Positions 50,014-58,092 are shown, counted from the stretch's first letter. The stretch is DNA of 64,000 nucleotides from Terribacillus saccharophilus (GCF_002272745.1 NZ_NPBD01000007.1:806001-870000); one strand, 5' to 3'. Program-made: numbers and translations. The notes: generated from the letters alone by a model not told the origin.

Positions 50014-51219
50014 TTGAAGAAGCCAATAAAAGAACAAAAATCCGTATTAATTATTTTATTAAGCAATTTATTTATCGCGTTTTTAGGGATGGGACTTATC
50101 ATTCCTGTCATGCCGTCATTCATGGATATTATGCACTTATCAGGCAAGACGATGGGTTATCTTGTCGCTGCATTCGCAGGGGCACAATTGGTCATGTCTC
50201 CATTTGCAGGCCGATGGGTGGATCGTTATGGCAGAAAGAAACTCATTACAGCAGGTTTATTTCTTTTTGCCGTTTCTGAACTGATTTTCGGCTTGGCAAC
50301 ACATGTATCTTTACTTTACCTATCAAGAATTTTGGGAGGAATTAGTGCCTCCTTCATTATGCCGGGTGTCACTGCATATGTAGCAGATATAACTACAAAT
50401 AAGGATCGTCCGAAAGCGATGGGTTATTTGTCAGCGGCTATTAGTACAGGTTTTATCATCGGACCGGGTCTTGGTGGTTACATTGCCGAATATGGTATTC
50501 GAATGCCATTTTATGTTGCGGCAGTCATCGCATTTTTAGCTTGCTTATTATCTATTTTCATACTAAAAGAGCCATTGTCCAAAGAACAGCTGGCTGAAAT
50601 TGCAGACAGTAAGAAGGGGACTAGTTTCCTGGGTGACTTAAAGAAATCATTGAATCCAATCTACTTCATTGCGTTTTTTATTGTGTTTGTCCTCGCATTC
50701 GGTTTGTCGGCATATGAAACTGTGTTCAGTCTGTTTTCTGATCACAAGTTTGGTTTTACGCCAAAAGACATAGCGTTAATCATTACTGTTAGTTCCATCT
50801 TCGGTGTAATTGTGCAGGTGCTGCTGTTCGGAAAAATGGTCGATGTTATGGGTGAAAAGAAGCTGATACAGCTATGCTTGATTATCGGCGGTGTTTTAGC
50901 AGTTGTATCGACCGTGATTTCTAGCTTCCTATTAGTTCTGACAGTAACGTGCTTTATATTCCTTGCATTTGATTTGCTGCGTCCGGCATTGACAACGTTT
51001 CTATCAAGAACTGCGGGCAAGGAGCAAGGTTTTGTAGCCGGAATGAATTCAACATATACAAGTTTAGGTAATATTATTGGTCCTGCACTAGGTGGAATAT
51101 TATTCGATATAAACATTCACTATCCATATCTATTTTCGGCGGTGATCTTGATTATTGGTCTCGCGATTACTTTCATATGGAAAAGTAACAATCAGCAGGA
51201 ATCAATAATGGAGAACTAA
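50014..51219 (+). CDS. MFS multidrug efflux transporter (NorA/Blt/Bmr-like)
   Basis: A 401-residue proton-driven antiporter with twelve predicted membrane segments. It shows the DHA1 antiporter features GRWVDRYGRKK (motif A, near 65) and LSRILGGISASFIMPGVTAY (near 110, including motif C-like GPGLGG near 150). Overall it resembles NorA and Blt throughout its length. The TTG start has AAGGAG ten bases upstream. It is separated from the catabolic operon by a terminator, so export of drugs rather than uptake of the operon substrate is likely. Confidence 0.83.
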   Translation: MKKPIKEQKSVLIILLSNLFIAFLGMGLIIPVMPSFMDIMHLSGKTMGYLVAAFAGAQLVMSPFAGRWVDRYGRKKLITAGLFLFAVSELIFGLATHVSLLYLSRILGGISASFIMPGVTAYVADITTNKDRPKAMGYLSAAISTGFIIGPGLGGYIAEYGIRMPFYVAAVIAFLACLLSIFILKEPLSKEQLAEIADSKKGTSFLGDLKKSLNPIYFIAFFIVFVLAFGLSAYETVFSLFSDHKFGFTPKDIALIITVSSIFGVIVQVLLFGKMVDVMGEKKLIQLCLIIGGVLAVVSTVISSFLLVLTVTCFIFLAFDLLRPALTTFLSRTAGKEQGFVAGMNSTYTSLGNIIGPALGGILFDINIHYPYLFSAVILIIGLAITFIWKSNNQQESIMEN

Positions 51220-51366
51220 TATCCGTATTTACCTATTTTCATAGTTACATGCAAGTTTATAGTTTGCTGCAAGTTGTATAGTTCCTAATGTGGGATTGCA
51301 GACATACTTTCGTCCCGACGCTCATATAATTCTGCGTTGGATAAAAACGAAAGAGGTGGGAAGCGT

Positions 51367-52203
51367 ATGTTTTTTCACATCAAAGAACTGCAATATCACG
51401 CGAAGCCATCAAAGCCGGATCCGGTCTTCGCCAGACAGCTGCAGGAAGCTTTAGGCGGACAATACGGTGAAATTAGTGTAATGATGCAATATCTCTGGCA
51501 GGGGTTCAACTCCAGAGCAGATCCGAAATATCGAGATCTACTATTTGATACAGGTACAGAGGAAATCGGTCACGTAGAGATGTTTGCGACAATGATTGCA
51601 CGGTTGCTTGATGATGCACCTTTTGAGGATCAAAAAGCGGCTTATGATAGCGATCCAGCCATTGCTGCAATTATGGGCGGAACGAATCCACAGCATGCGA
51701 TTGTATCTGGGTTGGGTGCTTTGCCAGCGGATGCTATGGGATATCCTTGGAATGCGAAATATATCATTTCTAGTGGAAACCTTCTTGCGGACTTCCGAGC
51801 GAATCTGAATGCGGAATCACAGGGACGGCTTCAAGTAGTTCGTTTGTATGGTATGACAGATGATCCTGGAGTACGTGATATGCTTTCCTTCCTTATTGCA
51901 CGTGATACAATGCATCAAAATCAATGGTATGCAGCAGTACGTGAATTGGAAGAGCGAGAAAACGATATAGTCGTACCGACTACTTTTCCTCGCAGGCTGG
52001 AGAAAGAGGAAGTTGCGTACACACTATTTAATTTCTCAAGAGGCAGTGAAAGCTCAAAAGGTCGCTGGGCGAGCGGACCTAGTATGGACGGCAGAGGTCA
52101 GTTTAATTATGTGGCAGAGCCACAACCGTTTGCCGGAGCCCCGAAGCTAAAACCAGCTCCATTCCTTTATCATGATACGATGCCTCCAAAATCCATGATG
52201 TAG
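51367..52203 (+). CDS. Manganese catalase (second copy)
   Basis: A 278-residue dimanganese catalase closely similar to the one at 36725-37531. It shares YHAKPSKPDPVFARQLQEA, GGQYGEISVMMQYLWQG, TEEIGHVEMFATMIARLLDD, AESQGRLQVVRLYGM and RDTMHQNQWYAAVRELEE. The C-terminus differs and is Pro-rich. ATG 51367 follows AAAGAGGTGGG. Two such enzymes in one window imply either different stress conditions or different cell types (for example vegetative and spore). Confidence 0.93.
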   Translation: MFFHIKELQYHAKPSKPDPVFARQLQEALGGQYGEISVMMQYLWQGFNSRADPKYRDLLFDTGTEEIGHVEMFATMIARLLDDAPFEDQKAAYDSDPAIAAIMGGTNPQHAIVSGLGALPADAMGYPWNAKYIISSGNLLADFRANLNAESQGRLQVVRLYGMTDDPGVRDMLSFLIARDTMHQNQWYAAVRELEERENDIVVPTTFPRRLEKEEVAYTLFNFSRGSESSKGRWASGPSMDGRGQFNYVAEPQPFAGAPKLKPAPFLYHDTMPPKSMM

Positions 52204-52210
52204 TATGGTA

Positions 52211-52241
52211 GACGTACAAGCTCAGCTTGTACGTCTTTTTT
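52211..52241 (+). terminator. Terminator after the second Mn catalase
   Basis: GACGTACAAGCT pairs perfectly with AGCTTGTACGTC, followed by seven T. Confidence 0.88.
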
Positions 52242-52312
52242 TAATAGGTTAGTATCTAATGCACGTTTCTTCTTGTTCGCATAATATGCAGTACAAGAGA
52301 GAGGTGTGACAT

Positions 52313-52597
52313 ATGGATCCGATACAAAATGAAACGATGTATCAAGTGCTGGTATTTTCGACGATCCTTGCCCCAATTGTGACTGCATTAATGGAGCTAC
52401 TGAAGCGGAGCCTTCCCCGATTGATACCCTATCATGCATTGCTTAGCCTCGTTGTCGGTGCAGTGCTAGGTGCTGCTGCATATCCGTTTACAGACTTTGA
52501 GCTGACAGCAAGGCTTTGGGCAGGCGGCCTTGCTGGGCTGGCAAGTGCTGGTCTATATAATTCGTTCTCCTCAAGAAAACCTCCGCCAGACAAATAG
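52313..52597 (+). CDS. Holin-like small membrane protein
   Basis: A 94-residue protein with hydrophobic segments at about 9-27, 41-58 and 66-82 and a basic, Pro-rich tail (SSRKPPPDK). Length, topology and the LMELLKRSLP loop resemble phage holin family 5-type proteins found scattered in Bacillaceae genomes outside prophages. No endolysin is adjacent. The AGAGAGGTG ribosome-binding site supports the ATG. The function outside phage lysis is unknown. Confidence 0.6.
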   Translation: MDPIQNETMYQVLVFSTILAPIVTALMELLKRSLPRLIPYHALLSLVVGAVLGAAAYPFTDFELTARLWAGGLAGLASAGLYNSFSSRKPPPDK

Positions 52598-52655
52598 TTT
52601 AAATAAGTAACAAATAGGCTAATGAATAGTAAAAGTTGTTGATGGAGGTCTACTC

Positions 52656-52982
52656 ATGAAAAAACTATTCTTAACCTTTCCTATTTTGTTACTATTCCTC
52701 TCTGCCTGTGGGTCGCAATATGATCCCGAGATTGAACAAGTAATCGAATTAGAGAACGAGCATCTTTCTGACCTAGGGGATGATGTGAATCTGACTCGTA
52801 ACACTACTAATTTTTATGTATATGCGGATGGCGGGTATGTGGAAATCCGTTATGATAATTCTGCTGGTGAAGAGCAGCAGGCAGTATATGAGGAAATAGA
52901 TGAAGATAATTATGAACGTCATGATGGGATGCCGGAAGAAGCAGAGAACCTGACAAGGGAATATGAAGAAGAGAATAGGTAA
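52656..52982 (+). CDS. Small lipoprotein (cystatin-like, DUF4467-type)
   Basis: A 108-residue lipoprotein with a clear lipobox (LLFLSACGS, Cys at 18) and an acidic mature part of ~90 residues containing NFYVYADGGYVEIRYD. The pattern is like DUF4467/cystatin-fold lipoproteins of staphylococci and bacilli, whose role is unknown. It follows a GGAGG ribosome-binding site and is anchored outside the membrane after Lgt processing. Confidence 0.65.
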   Translation: MKKLFLTFPILLLFLSACGSQYDPEIEQVIELENEHLSDLGDDVNLTRNTTNFYVYADGGYVEIRYDNSAGEEQQAVYEEIDEDNYERHDGMPEEAENLTREYEEENR

Positions 52983-52985
52983 GAC

Positions 52986-53016
52986 TCGGCGGGCTTCAGC
53001 AGAAGCCCGTCATTTT
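52986..53016. terminator. Terminator between the lipoprotein and GNAT genes
   Basis: CGGGCTTC pairs with GAAGCCCG, followed by TCATTTTT. It overlaps the 3' end of the convergent gene and could serve both. Confidence 0.75.
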
Positions 53017-53564
53017 TGTGCTGTATAAATGAAGACGAGGTGGTCTGTCCATTGCCCGTTTTCAAAAATAAAGCCTTTCCGGATACATTCATAATGCATC
53101 CCAACACTTTTTGCAAGGGCAATTGACTGAGGGTTATCCAGGTTAATATGTGCCTCAATACGCTGATAGCGGATTTGAGACACAGCGATTTCAAGTGCCA
53201 TATGAACTGCTGCTTTACCGTATCCTTTACTCCAGTATTGATTATGGATTGTATAGCCAATTCTTCCCCATTGAAAATCATCACGTGCTAATGTGGAAAA
53301 ATCGATCATGCCAAGGTGCGCGCCATCCTCCACCCTGAATACAGCAAAAACATACGCTTTGTCTTCGGCAGCAAGCTGCTGATGCTTGTCCACTAAAGCG
53401 GCAAACCATGAGTCTGTACAATCCGTCATGTCGAGCAGCCCTGGATCATGGGTATGCTGAGACAGCTTACGTCTGCTGAAGCCGCTAAACCATTTGGTGT
53501 AATCTTCTTTACACAGCGGACGCACTAATATACCATCCGCACATGCCTGAAAATCGAAAGCCAT
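53010..53564 (-). CDS. GNAT acetyltransferase (RimL-like)
   Basis: A 184-residue GNAT enzyme. It has a RimJ/RimL-type C-half with NQYWSKGYGKAAVHMALEIA (near 115-135) as the acetyl-CoA loop and INLDNPQSIALAKSVGMHYE (near 143-163). The N-half contains an unusual WFSGFSRRKL segment. The substrate is unknown. The ATG at 53564 has a GGAGGAG ribosome-binding site. Confidence 0.83.
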   Translation of the reverse strand: MAFDFQACADGILVRPLCKEDYTKWFSGFSRRKLSQHTHDPGLLDMTDCTDSWFAALVDKHQQLAAEDKAYVFAVFRVEDGAHLGMIDFSTLARDDFQWGRIGYTIHNQYWSKGYGKAAVHMALEIAVSQIRYQRIEAHINLDNPQSIALAKSVGMHYECIRKGFIFENGQWTDHLVFIYTAQK

Positions 53565-53630
53565 TATGCACTCCTCCTCTCCTTTACTATATCACCAAAT
53601 TCCATGTTTGCCCCTGAACAGTTTGACCAT

Positions 53631-53658
53631 ACACATATAGGTTTAGCTGCATAGCTTA
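53631..53658 (+). promoter_or_regulatory. SigK-like promoter ahead of two small genes
   Basis: ACAC followed 15 bases later by CATAGCTTA matches the mother-cell SigK pattern (AC then CATANNNTA). It lies ~40 bases before the first start codon and suggests late sporulation expression. Confidence 0.45.
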
Positions 53659-53698
53659 TAACTGTAAGGTGATAACAAAACCTAAGGAGGAATTACAG

Positions 53699-53992
53699 AT
53701 GGCAGATAAATGGAAAAACAGAAATAAATACGAAGGGAGCAACCAAGAGATGAGCTACCATAAGCATGATAAGGAACACGACGATGATAATTTCGATGAA
53801 GTAGAAGTGGATGCTGCAGCTAAGAACAAATCTAAGAACCACAACGAAGCAAAGGTAGTAAAAAGCGGAAACTCCTACGTTTGGGTAAAAACAAAAGCAG
53901 ACGCAGAAGTTGAAGAAGATGACGATCATGATGATCATGATCACGATCACGGTCACGGCCACGGCAAGAAACACAAAAAGTACCGTAGATAA
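53699..53992 (+). CDS. Small His/Asp-rich protein, possibly spore-coat associated
   Basis: A 97-residue, very hydrophilic protein. An acidic middle (HDDDNFDEVEVDAAA) is followed by VVKSGNSYVWVKTKADAEV, then a metal-binding-looking tail of alternating Asp and His (about 75-90) ending in a Lys/Arg cluster. No family is recognised with certainty. The SGNSxVxV motif recurs in the next gene. The SigK-like promoter and composition suggest a spore-surface protein, with metal binding as a possible extra property. Confidence 0.6.
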   Translation: MADKWKNRNKYEGSNQEMSYHKHDKEHDDDNFDEVEVDAAAKNKSKNHNEAKVVKSGNSYVWVKTKADAEVEEDDDHDDHDHDHGHGHGKKHKKYRR

Positions 53993-54011
53993 TTAAGAGA
54001 GGAGAAGAACA

Positions 54012-54293
54012 ATGAGCAATCTTAGAAAGTACCAGAACCAGAACCCATTCTCAGCCAGCAGAAACGATAACAATTCCCAAGTTGCCAATAGCGGTAACTC
54101 AGATGTTGATGTTATTGTAGAAGTGAATACAATGCCGATTGCATATGCCATGCTTTGTTCCCTTTACGCAACTAAACAGTTGTCTCTAACTGAGTTCGAA
54201 GATGCTATCAAGAACTTGAAAAGCCTTGTGGATGAAGATCGTGTCAACAATGATAATGACCCGAATACAGCTAAAATCTATCATGTAGAATAG
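54012..54293 (+). CDS. Small protein with SGNSDVDV motif, possibly spore-coat associated
   Basis: A 93-residue protein with a Gln/Asn-rich start (YQNQNPFSASRNDNN), the motif VANSGNSDVDVIVEVNT (near 24-40) and a helical second half (AYAMLCSLYATKQLSL then EFEDAIKNLKSLVDED). One Cys is present. The motif is shared with the gene 19 bases upstream, which points to a common assembly partner. Strong GAGAGGAG ribosome-binding site. The family is not known to me. Confidence 0.6.
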   Translation: MSNLRKYQNQNPFSASRNDNNSQVANSGNSDVDVIVEVNTMPIAYAMLCSLYATKQLSLTEFEDAIKNLKSLVDEDRVNNDNDPNTAKIYHVE

Positions 54294-54409
54294 TGCTATA
54301 GAAGTAGCTCTCCTGCTTGCTCCAAGCGGGATTGCTACTACCAGCTTTTTGCTCACAATATATGCTTTCAAATGCCCTAGTGATAATTGTCAGCTCATGT
54401 TCTTCTCCT

Positions 54410-54437
54410 AGCCAGCCTTATGAAGGCTGGCTTTTTA
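54410..54437 (+). terminator. Terminator of the small-gene pair
   Basis: AGCCAGCCTT pairs perfectly with AAGGCTGGCT around a three-base loop, followed by TTTT. Confidence 0.82.
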
Positions 54438-54445
54438 CATAGATA

Positions 54446-54477
54446 AGAAAAGCGCCCCTAAAAGGAGCGCTTTTCTT
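54446..54477 (-). terminator. Terminator of amtB-glnK
   Basis: AAGAAAAGCGC pairs with GCGCTTTTCTT; read on the minus strand it ends in a T-rich run just past the glnK stop. Confidence 0.78.
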
Positions 54478-54826
54478 ACAAGGCAGCAGGGCCTTGTTTT
54501 CCTGTATTAATATCAATCGTTTGTTGGATAGGATAGACGAATATCTTTCCATCACCAGCTTTACCAGTATGGAGTGCACTAGTAGCTGCTTTGATGACAT
54601 CATCGACTGGAACTGCACTGACGACAATCTCAATCTTAAGCCGATCGAATACATTCTGCACTTTCTTGACACCGCGGTATAGCTCAGTGTAGCCTTCCTC
54701 AAGACCACATCCTTGCACATGGGAGAAAGTCATGCCCGATACCCCGATTTCAGCCATTTTCATTTTGAATGCCTCAAGATCTGCTGAGTTCCTAGTGATA
54801 ATCTCAACCTTGAACATGTCACTCAT
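54476..54826 (-). CDS. glnK: Nitrogen regulatory PII protein GlnK (NrgB type)
   Basis: A 116-residue PII signal protein. It has the T-loop region GYTELYRGVKKVQN (near 45-58), the IEIVVSAVPVDDV segment and the ATP-binding B-loop TGKAGDGKIFVYP (near 87-99). It binds to AmtB and, in B. subtilis, helps keep TnrA at the membrane. It is encoded 20 bases after amtB. The T-loop has a conserved Tyr, but uridylylation is not expected in Firmicutes. Confidence 0.93.
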   Translation of the reverse strand: MSDMFKVEIITRNSADLEAFKMKMAEIGVSGMTFSHVQGCGLEEGYTELYRGVKKVQNVFDRLKIEIVVSAVPVDDVIKAATSALHTGKAGDGKIFVYPIQQTIDINTGKQGPAAL

Positions 54827-54846
54827 ATACCGTTCCTCCTTATAGT

Positions 54847-56058
54847 TTAATCCTGGTAAGCGCGCTCGCCGTGCATTGTCAAATCCAAACCTTTTGCTTC
54901 TTCATCATCAGTAGCACGTGCTTTGAAGATGAGGTTGACGATTGTAATTAGGATAAATGTCACCACGCCGACAAAGGCGAATGTTGCGATGATGGCAACT
55001 ACCTGTCTCCATAATAGATCAATACCGCCGCCGTAGAAAAGACCGTTGTGCTCAACAATTGCATTAATGGAATCGCTAGCGAACAAGCCAGTTGCGATGC
55101 CGCCCCACGTACCGCCGACAGCGTGCAAACCAAAGGCATCAAGTGCATCATCGTAACCAAGCTTTTGTTTCAGCCAGCCAACACCCCAGAAGCAAACGAT
55201 ACCGCCAATGAAACCGATTGGAATGCTCGCAATAGGAGAGACGAAACCTGCAGCAGGAGTAATTGCTACAAGACCGGCAATCGCACCGGATACCGCTCCC
55301 AATAGTGTCGGCTTTTTGTTTATGGCCCATTCAATGATCATCCAGCCTAGTACACCAGAAGCAGCAGCAGTATTCGTATTGATGAAGGCATACATTGCTA
55401 CATCATCGAAAGCAAGCTCACTACCGACGTTGAATCCAAACCAGCCGAACCAAAGCAAAGCGCCGCCAATCAAGGTGAAGATCAGGTTATGTGGTGCAGT
55501 TGAGCCGGCGTTTTTTCGTTTGCCAATGACGATGGCAACAACCAAACCTGCAAGACCGGAAGAAATGTGAACAACGTTTCCGCCTGCGAAATCGAGTGCG
55601 CCCATTTCCGCGATCCAGCCGCCGCCCCATACCCAGTGTGCAAGCGGGGAGTAAACAATAAGGACCCATAGAACTGTAAATAAGATGAATGCAGGAAAAC
55701 GAATACGTTCTGCATAAGCGCCAGATACGATTGCAGTTGTCAGAATCGCGAATGTCATTTGGAACATCATGAATAAGTTGAATGGAATAGTGTGTCCTTC
55801 AGCCGGTTCGAAACCGACATTATTAAGCCCGAAGAAATCCAATCCTCCAATAATTCCGTTACCTGGTGAGAACGCCAGGGAAAAGCCAATGATAATCCAG
55901 ATGATCGACACGATTGCCATTGTCGTAAAGCTGTGCATCGCTGTGCTCAGCACGTTCTTGCTTCTTACTAACCCGCCGTAGAAGAGTGCGAGTGCTGGTG
56001 TCATCAACCATACTAAGACGGTTGCGACAAACATGAATACCGTATTAGCCATATCCAT
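54847..56058 (-). CDS. amtB: Ammonium transporter AmtB (NrgA)
   Basis: A 403-residue Amt/Rh-family channel with about eleven membrane helices. Family signatures are FYGGLVRSKNVLST (near 26), HISSGLAGLVVAIVIG (near 165, with the pore His) and HAVGGTWGGIATGLF (near 315, with the second pore His). The C-terminal tail (DLTMHGERAYQD) is the GlnK contact region. It forms an operon with glnK and has a TnrA-like box upstream. Confidence 0.95.
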   Translation of the reverse strand: MDMANTVFMFVATVLVWLMTPALALFYGGLVRSKNVLSTAMHSFTTMAIVSIIWIIIGFSLAFSPGNGIIGGLDFFGLNNVGFEPAEGHTIPFNLFMMFQMTFAILTTAIVSGAYAERIRFPAFILFTVLWVLIVYSPLAHWVWGGGWIAEMGALDFAGGNVVHISSGLAGLVVAIVIGKRKNAGSTAPHNLIFTLIGGALLWFGWFGFNVGSELAFDDVAMYAFINTNTAAASGVLGWMIIEWAINKKPTLLGAVSGAIAGLVAITPAAGFVSPIASIPIGFIGGIVCFWGVGWLKQKLGYDDALDAFGLHAVGGTWGGIATGLFASDSINAIVEHNGLFYGGGIDLLWRQVVAIIATFAFVGVVTFILITIVNLIFKARATDDEEAKGLDLTMHGERAYQD

Positions 56059-56112
56059 TTTCTCTACCCCCTGTGTTTATCTTTAATTGTTTGAAAATTT
56101 AAATCTTTACTC

Positions 56113-56163
56113 ATTATAAGTGCCACACAAAAAAATGTAACAAACTTGTCAGGTTATCTTACG
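56113..56163 (-). promoter_or_regulatory. amtB promoter with TnrA box
   Basis: On the minus strand, -35 GTTACA (56136-56141), 17 bases and -10 TATAAT (56113-56118). Upstream, TGTCA-N7-TTACG (56147-56163 on the plus strand) fits the TnrA/GlnR consensus TGTNA-N7-TNACA with one mismatch. Its centre is ~49 bases before the start, where TnrA activates. Confidence 0.72.
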
Positions 56164-56325
56164 TGAATATTTCTGACCAACTCATGTAAGTGTTTTCAGG
56201 GCTTTTGTCATGAAGCGTTACCTAAAATAGGACGGAATTTATGGCAAATGGGAATTTTGGGGTGGTTTGTACTTGTTTGCAACGGGAATAGATAGATAGC
56301 TGCGAAGATGTCCTACATCGGAAGT

Positions 56326-56354
56326 TTGACAATAATTGTAAAGCGTGATATGAT
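56326..56354 (+). promoter_or_regulatory. Strong SigA promoter of the orphan structured RNA
   Basis: A perfect TTGACA, exactly 17 bases, then TATGAT with an extended TGA; no gene start follows for over 500 bases. Confidence 0.8.
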
Positions 56355-56360
56355 AGTTAA

Positions 56361-56610
56361 CGTCTTCGATGTTTAAGTAACTTTATCGAAGGCCAATGGC
56401 ATTCTGCTATAGTTTTAATTAGAAGTACTTATTCAGACTGGAGCGGCCTAGGAGCCGTGAGGATGCAATAGAGGTAGGGATTGCATCGTTTAAGTGTAAA
56501 CTACCATGTGGAACAAGTACCGCGGCAAGAGGATGTATTAGGTATCCTCTACTTACAATAGAAAAGTTACATTATAAGCCCCGCATTGGCATTAGCTGAT
56601 GCGGGGCGTC
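56361..56610 (+). ncRNA. Orphan structured RNA of ~250 bases (6S-like shape possible)
   Basis: After a near-consensus promoter there is no open reading frame of note, but dense pairing. A closing stem is GTAACTTT (56377-56384) with AAAGTTAC (56563-56570). An apical hairpin, GATGCAAT/ATTGCATC, lies at the midpoint. Intermediate pairings are GTACTT/AAGTAC and CGGC/GCCG. A competing 5' hairpin is CTTCGAT/ATCGAAG. A final hairpin is GCCCCGCAT/ATGCGGGGC (56578-56607). The central-rod layout and ~195-base enclosed length resemble 6S RNA, but I cannot assign a family. Confidence 0.55.
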
Positions 56611-56660
56611 CAAATTTCTAAGGATATTTACAGCGTAAATGGAAATTTCAGAATTTATAG

Positions 56661-56689
56661 TTGACTCATAATTTAACCCATGCTACAAT
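56661..56689 (+). promoter_or_regulatory. metX promoter
   Basis: TTGACT, 17 bases, TACAAT; transcription would start just before the S-box aptamer. Confidence 0.78.
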
Positions 56690-56712
56690 CCTGTTAACAA
56701 ATAAATAGCAAG

Positions 56713-56824
56713 CTCTTATCAAGAGAGGCGGAGGGACTGGCCCGACGATGCCCGGCAACCTGCAAGCAGAAATGCTTATAAGGTGCTAATTCCTGAAAGT
56801 GCGTATGCACTTTAGAGATGAGAG
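56713..56824 (+). promoter_or_regulatory. SAM-I (S-box) riboswitch upstream of metX
   Basis: All S-box core elements are present: P1 CTCTTATC/GATGAGAG, AGAGGCGGAGGGACTGGCCC, GATGCCCGGCAACC, the GTGCTAATTCC junction and a P4 hairpin (AAAGTGC/GCACTTT). When S-adenosylmethionine binds, P1 forms and the downstream terminator ends transcription. Without it, TGAGAGA can pair with the terminator loop region TCTCTCA as antiterminator. Confidence 0.96.
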
Positions 56825-56843
56825 AGACAAGTCGGTACATATT

Positions 56844-56873
56844 GCCACCCTGTCCTCTCAGGGTGGCTTTTTT
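56844..56873 (+). terminator. Riboswitch-controlled terminator before metX
   Basis: GCCACCC pairs with GGGTGGC, followed by a run of six T; the loop contains CCTCTCA, complementary to the 3' side of P1. Confidence 0.88.
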
Positions 56874-56899
56874 ATTTGAGGGGAGGAAGCGTACGGAAC

Positions 56900-57967
56900 A
56901 TGGAGTCACAACAGTCATACCAAACCGGCAAACTTCTCATAGGGAATATCGAGCTTGAATCAGGTGAGATCCTCTCACAGGTGGAAGTAGCTTATGAAAG
57001 AAGCGGTCCTGAATCAGGAGAAACGGTGCTGATCTGCCATGCGCTGACAGGAGATCAATTTGCGGCCGGTACTGGTACAGTTCCAGGCTGGTGGAGCGGA
57101 TTGCTGCAGCCCGGAGGTTTTATTGACACCGGCCGGTATCAAATAATTACATTTAATGTGCTGGGTGGCTGCAATGGCACAACAAGTGCCTTGTCGGCAG
57201 ATCCAGTTTCAGGTGATAGGTATGCGGCAGCTTTTCCTGCTATTACGATCCGTGACATGGTTTCAGTTCAGCGCATTGCGTTGGAGAAACTAGGAATCTC
57301 TCATTTGAGAGCTGTGATCGGCGGATCTTTAGGAGGAATGCAAGTACTAGAATGGGGTGTCATGTACCCAGATTTCATGGATGTACTGATCCCCTTGGCG
57401 GCAACTCCTTACGTAAGTGATTATGCAATTGCCTATAATCACTTAGCTAAGACAGCTATCACTTCCGATCAAAATTGGAACAATGGTAATTACACGGCAG
57501 ATAAACCACCTGCTGCTGGTCTCGGACTTGCAAGGATGGTAGGAATGCTTACTTACCGTTCCGATCACCAATATAATGAACGCTTCTGCCGCGCTGCCTC
57601 CCGCAGGGACGATGCAGCATATGAAGTGGAATCATATTTGAACTACCAAGGAGAGAAGCTCGTCAATCGCTTTGATGCCAATTGTTATGTGACATTATTA
57701 GAGGCGATGAACAGTCATGATATCGGCAGAGGAAGAGGAGGGTGGCAGTCTGCTGCTCAAAGTATAAAAGCGGTTGTACTGACATTCGGCTTCTCCAGAG
57801 ACCTGTTGTTTCCACCTGAAGAGATTGAACGCTTTGCAGCGACAGTTACGAGTGCACGTCATATAGACGTTAAAACAATCTATGGACACGATGGCTTCTT
57901 GCTCGAATTTGAAAAATGGGGACATCATATCCGTCAGGTGCTTCAGCAGCCTATAAAAATTTCATAA
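56900..57967 (+). CDS. metX: Homoserine O-acetyltransferase
   Basis: A 355-residue alpha/beta hydrolase that makes O-acetylhomoserine from homoserine and acetyl-CoA for methionine synthesis. The nucleophile elbow GGSLGGMQVLEW (near 140), the Asp region (FSRDLLFPPEE, near 300) and the His in YGHDGFLLE (near 335) form the triad. ATG 56900 is the first credible start after the riboswitch; GGGAGG lies 13 bases upstream, which is longer than usual. Its product feeds the next gene. Confidence 0.93.
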   Translation: MESQQSYQTGKLLIGNIELESGEILSQVEVAYERSGPESGETVLICHALTGDQFAAGTGTVPGWWSGLLQPGGFIDTGRYQIITFNVLGGCNGTTSALSADPVSGDRYAAAFPAITIRDMVSVQRIALEKLGISHLRAVIGGSLGGMQVLEWGVMYPDFMDVLIPLAATPYVSDYAIAYNHLAKTAITSDQNWNNGNYTADKPPAAGLGLARMVGMLTYRSDHQYNERFCRAASRRDDAAYEVESYLNYQGEKLVNRFDANCYVTLLEAMNSHDIGRGRGGWQSAAQSIKAVVLTFGFSRDLLFPPEEIERFAATVTSARHIDVKTIYGHDGFLLEFEKWGHHIRQVLQQPIKIS

Positions 57968-57970
57968 TAG

Positions 57971-58075
57971 CTTATCCAGAGAGGCGGAGGGACTGGTCCT
58001 ATGATGCCCGGCAACCTGCAAGCAGCAATGCTTGGAAGGTGCTACTTCCAGCAAACAAAGAGTTTGAGAGATAAG
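57971..58075 (+). promoter_or_regulatory. Second SAM-I (S-box) riboswitch, between metX and metY
   Basis: P1 CTTATC/GATAAG, AGAGGCGGAGGGACTGGTCC, GATGCCCGGCAACC and GTGCTACTTCC give a complete S-box aptamer. It starts only four bases after the metX stop. I see no strong promoter between metX and it, so it probably acts on readthrough transcripts or on a promoter inside metX. Confidence 0.95.
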
Positions 58076-58092
58076 AAGTTCCATGCTTATGC

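Noticed and set aside
50014..51219. The MFS protein as the uptake system for the catabolic operon
   Set aside because: It has the features of NorA/Blt drug antiporters, lies beyond a terminator and has no operator copy upstream.
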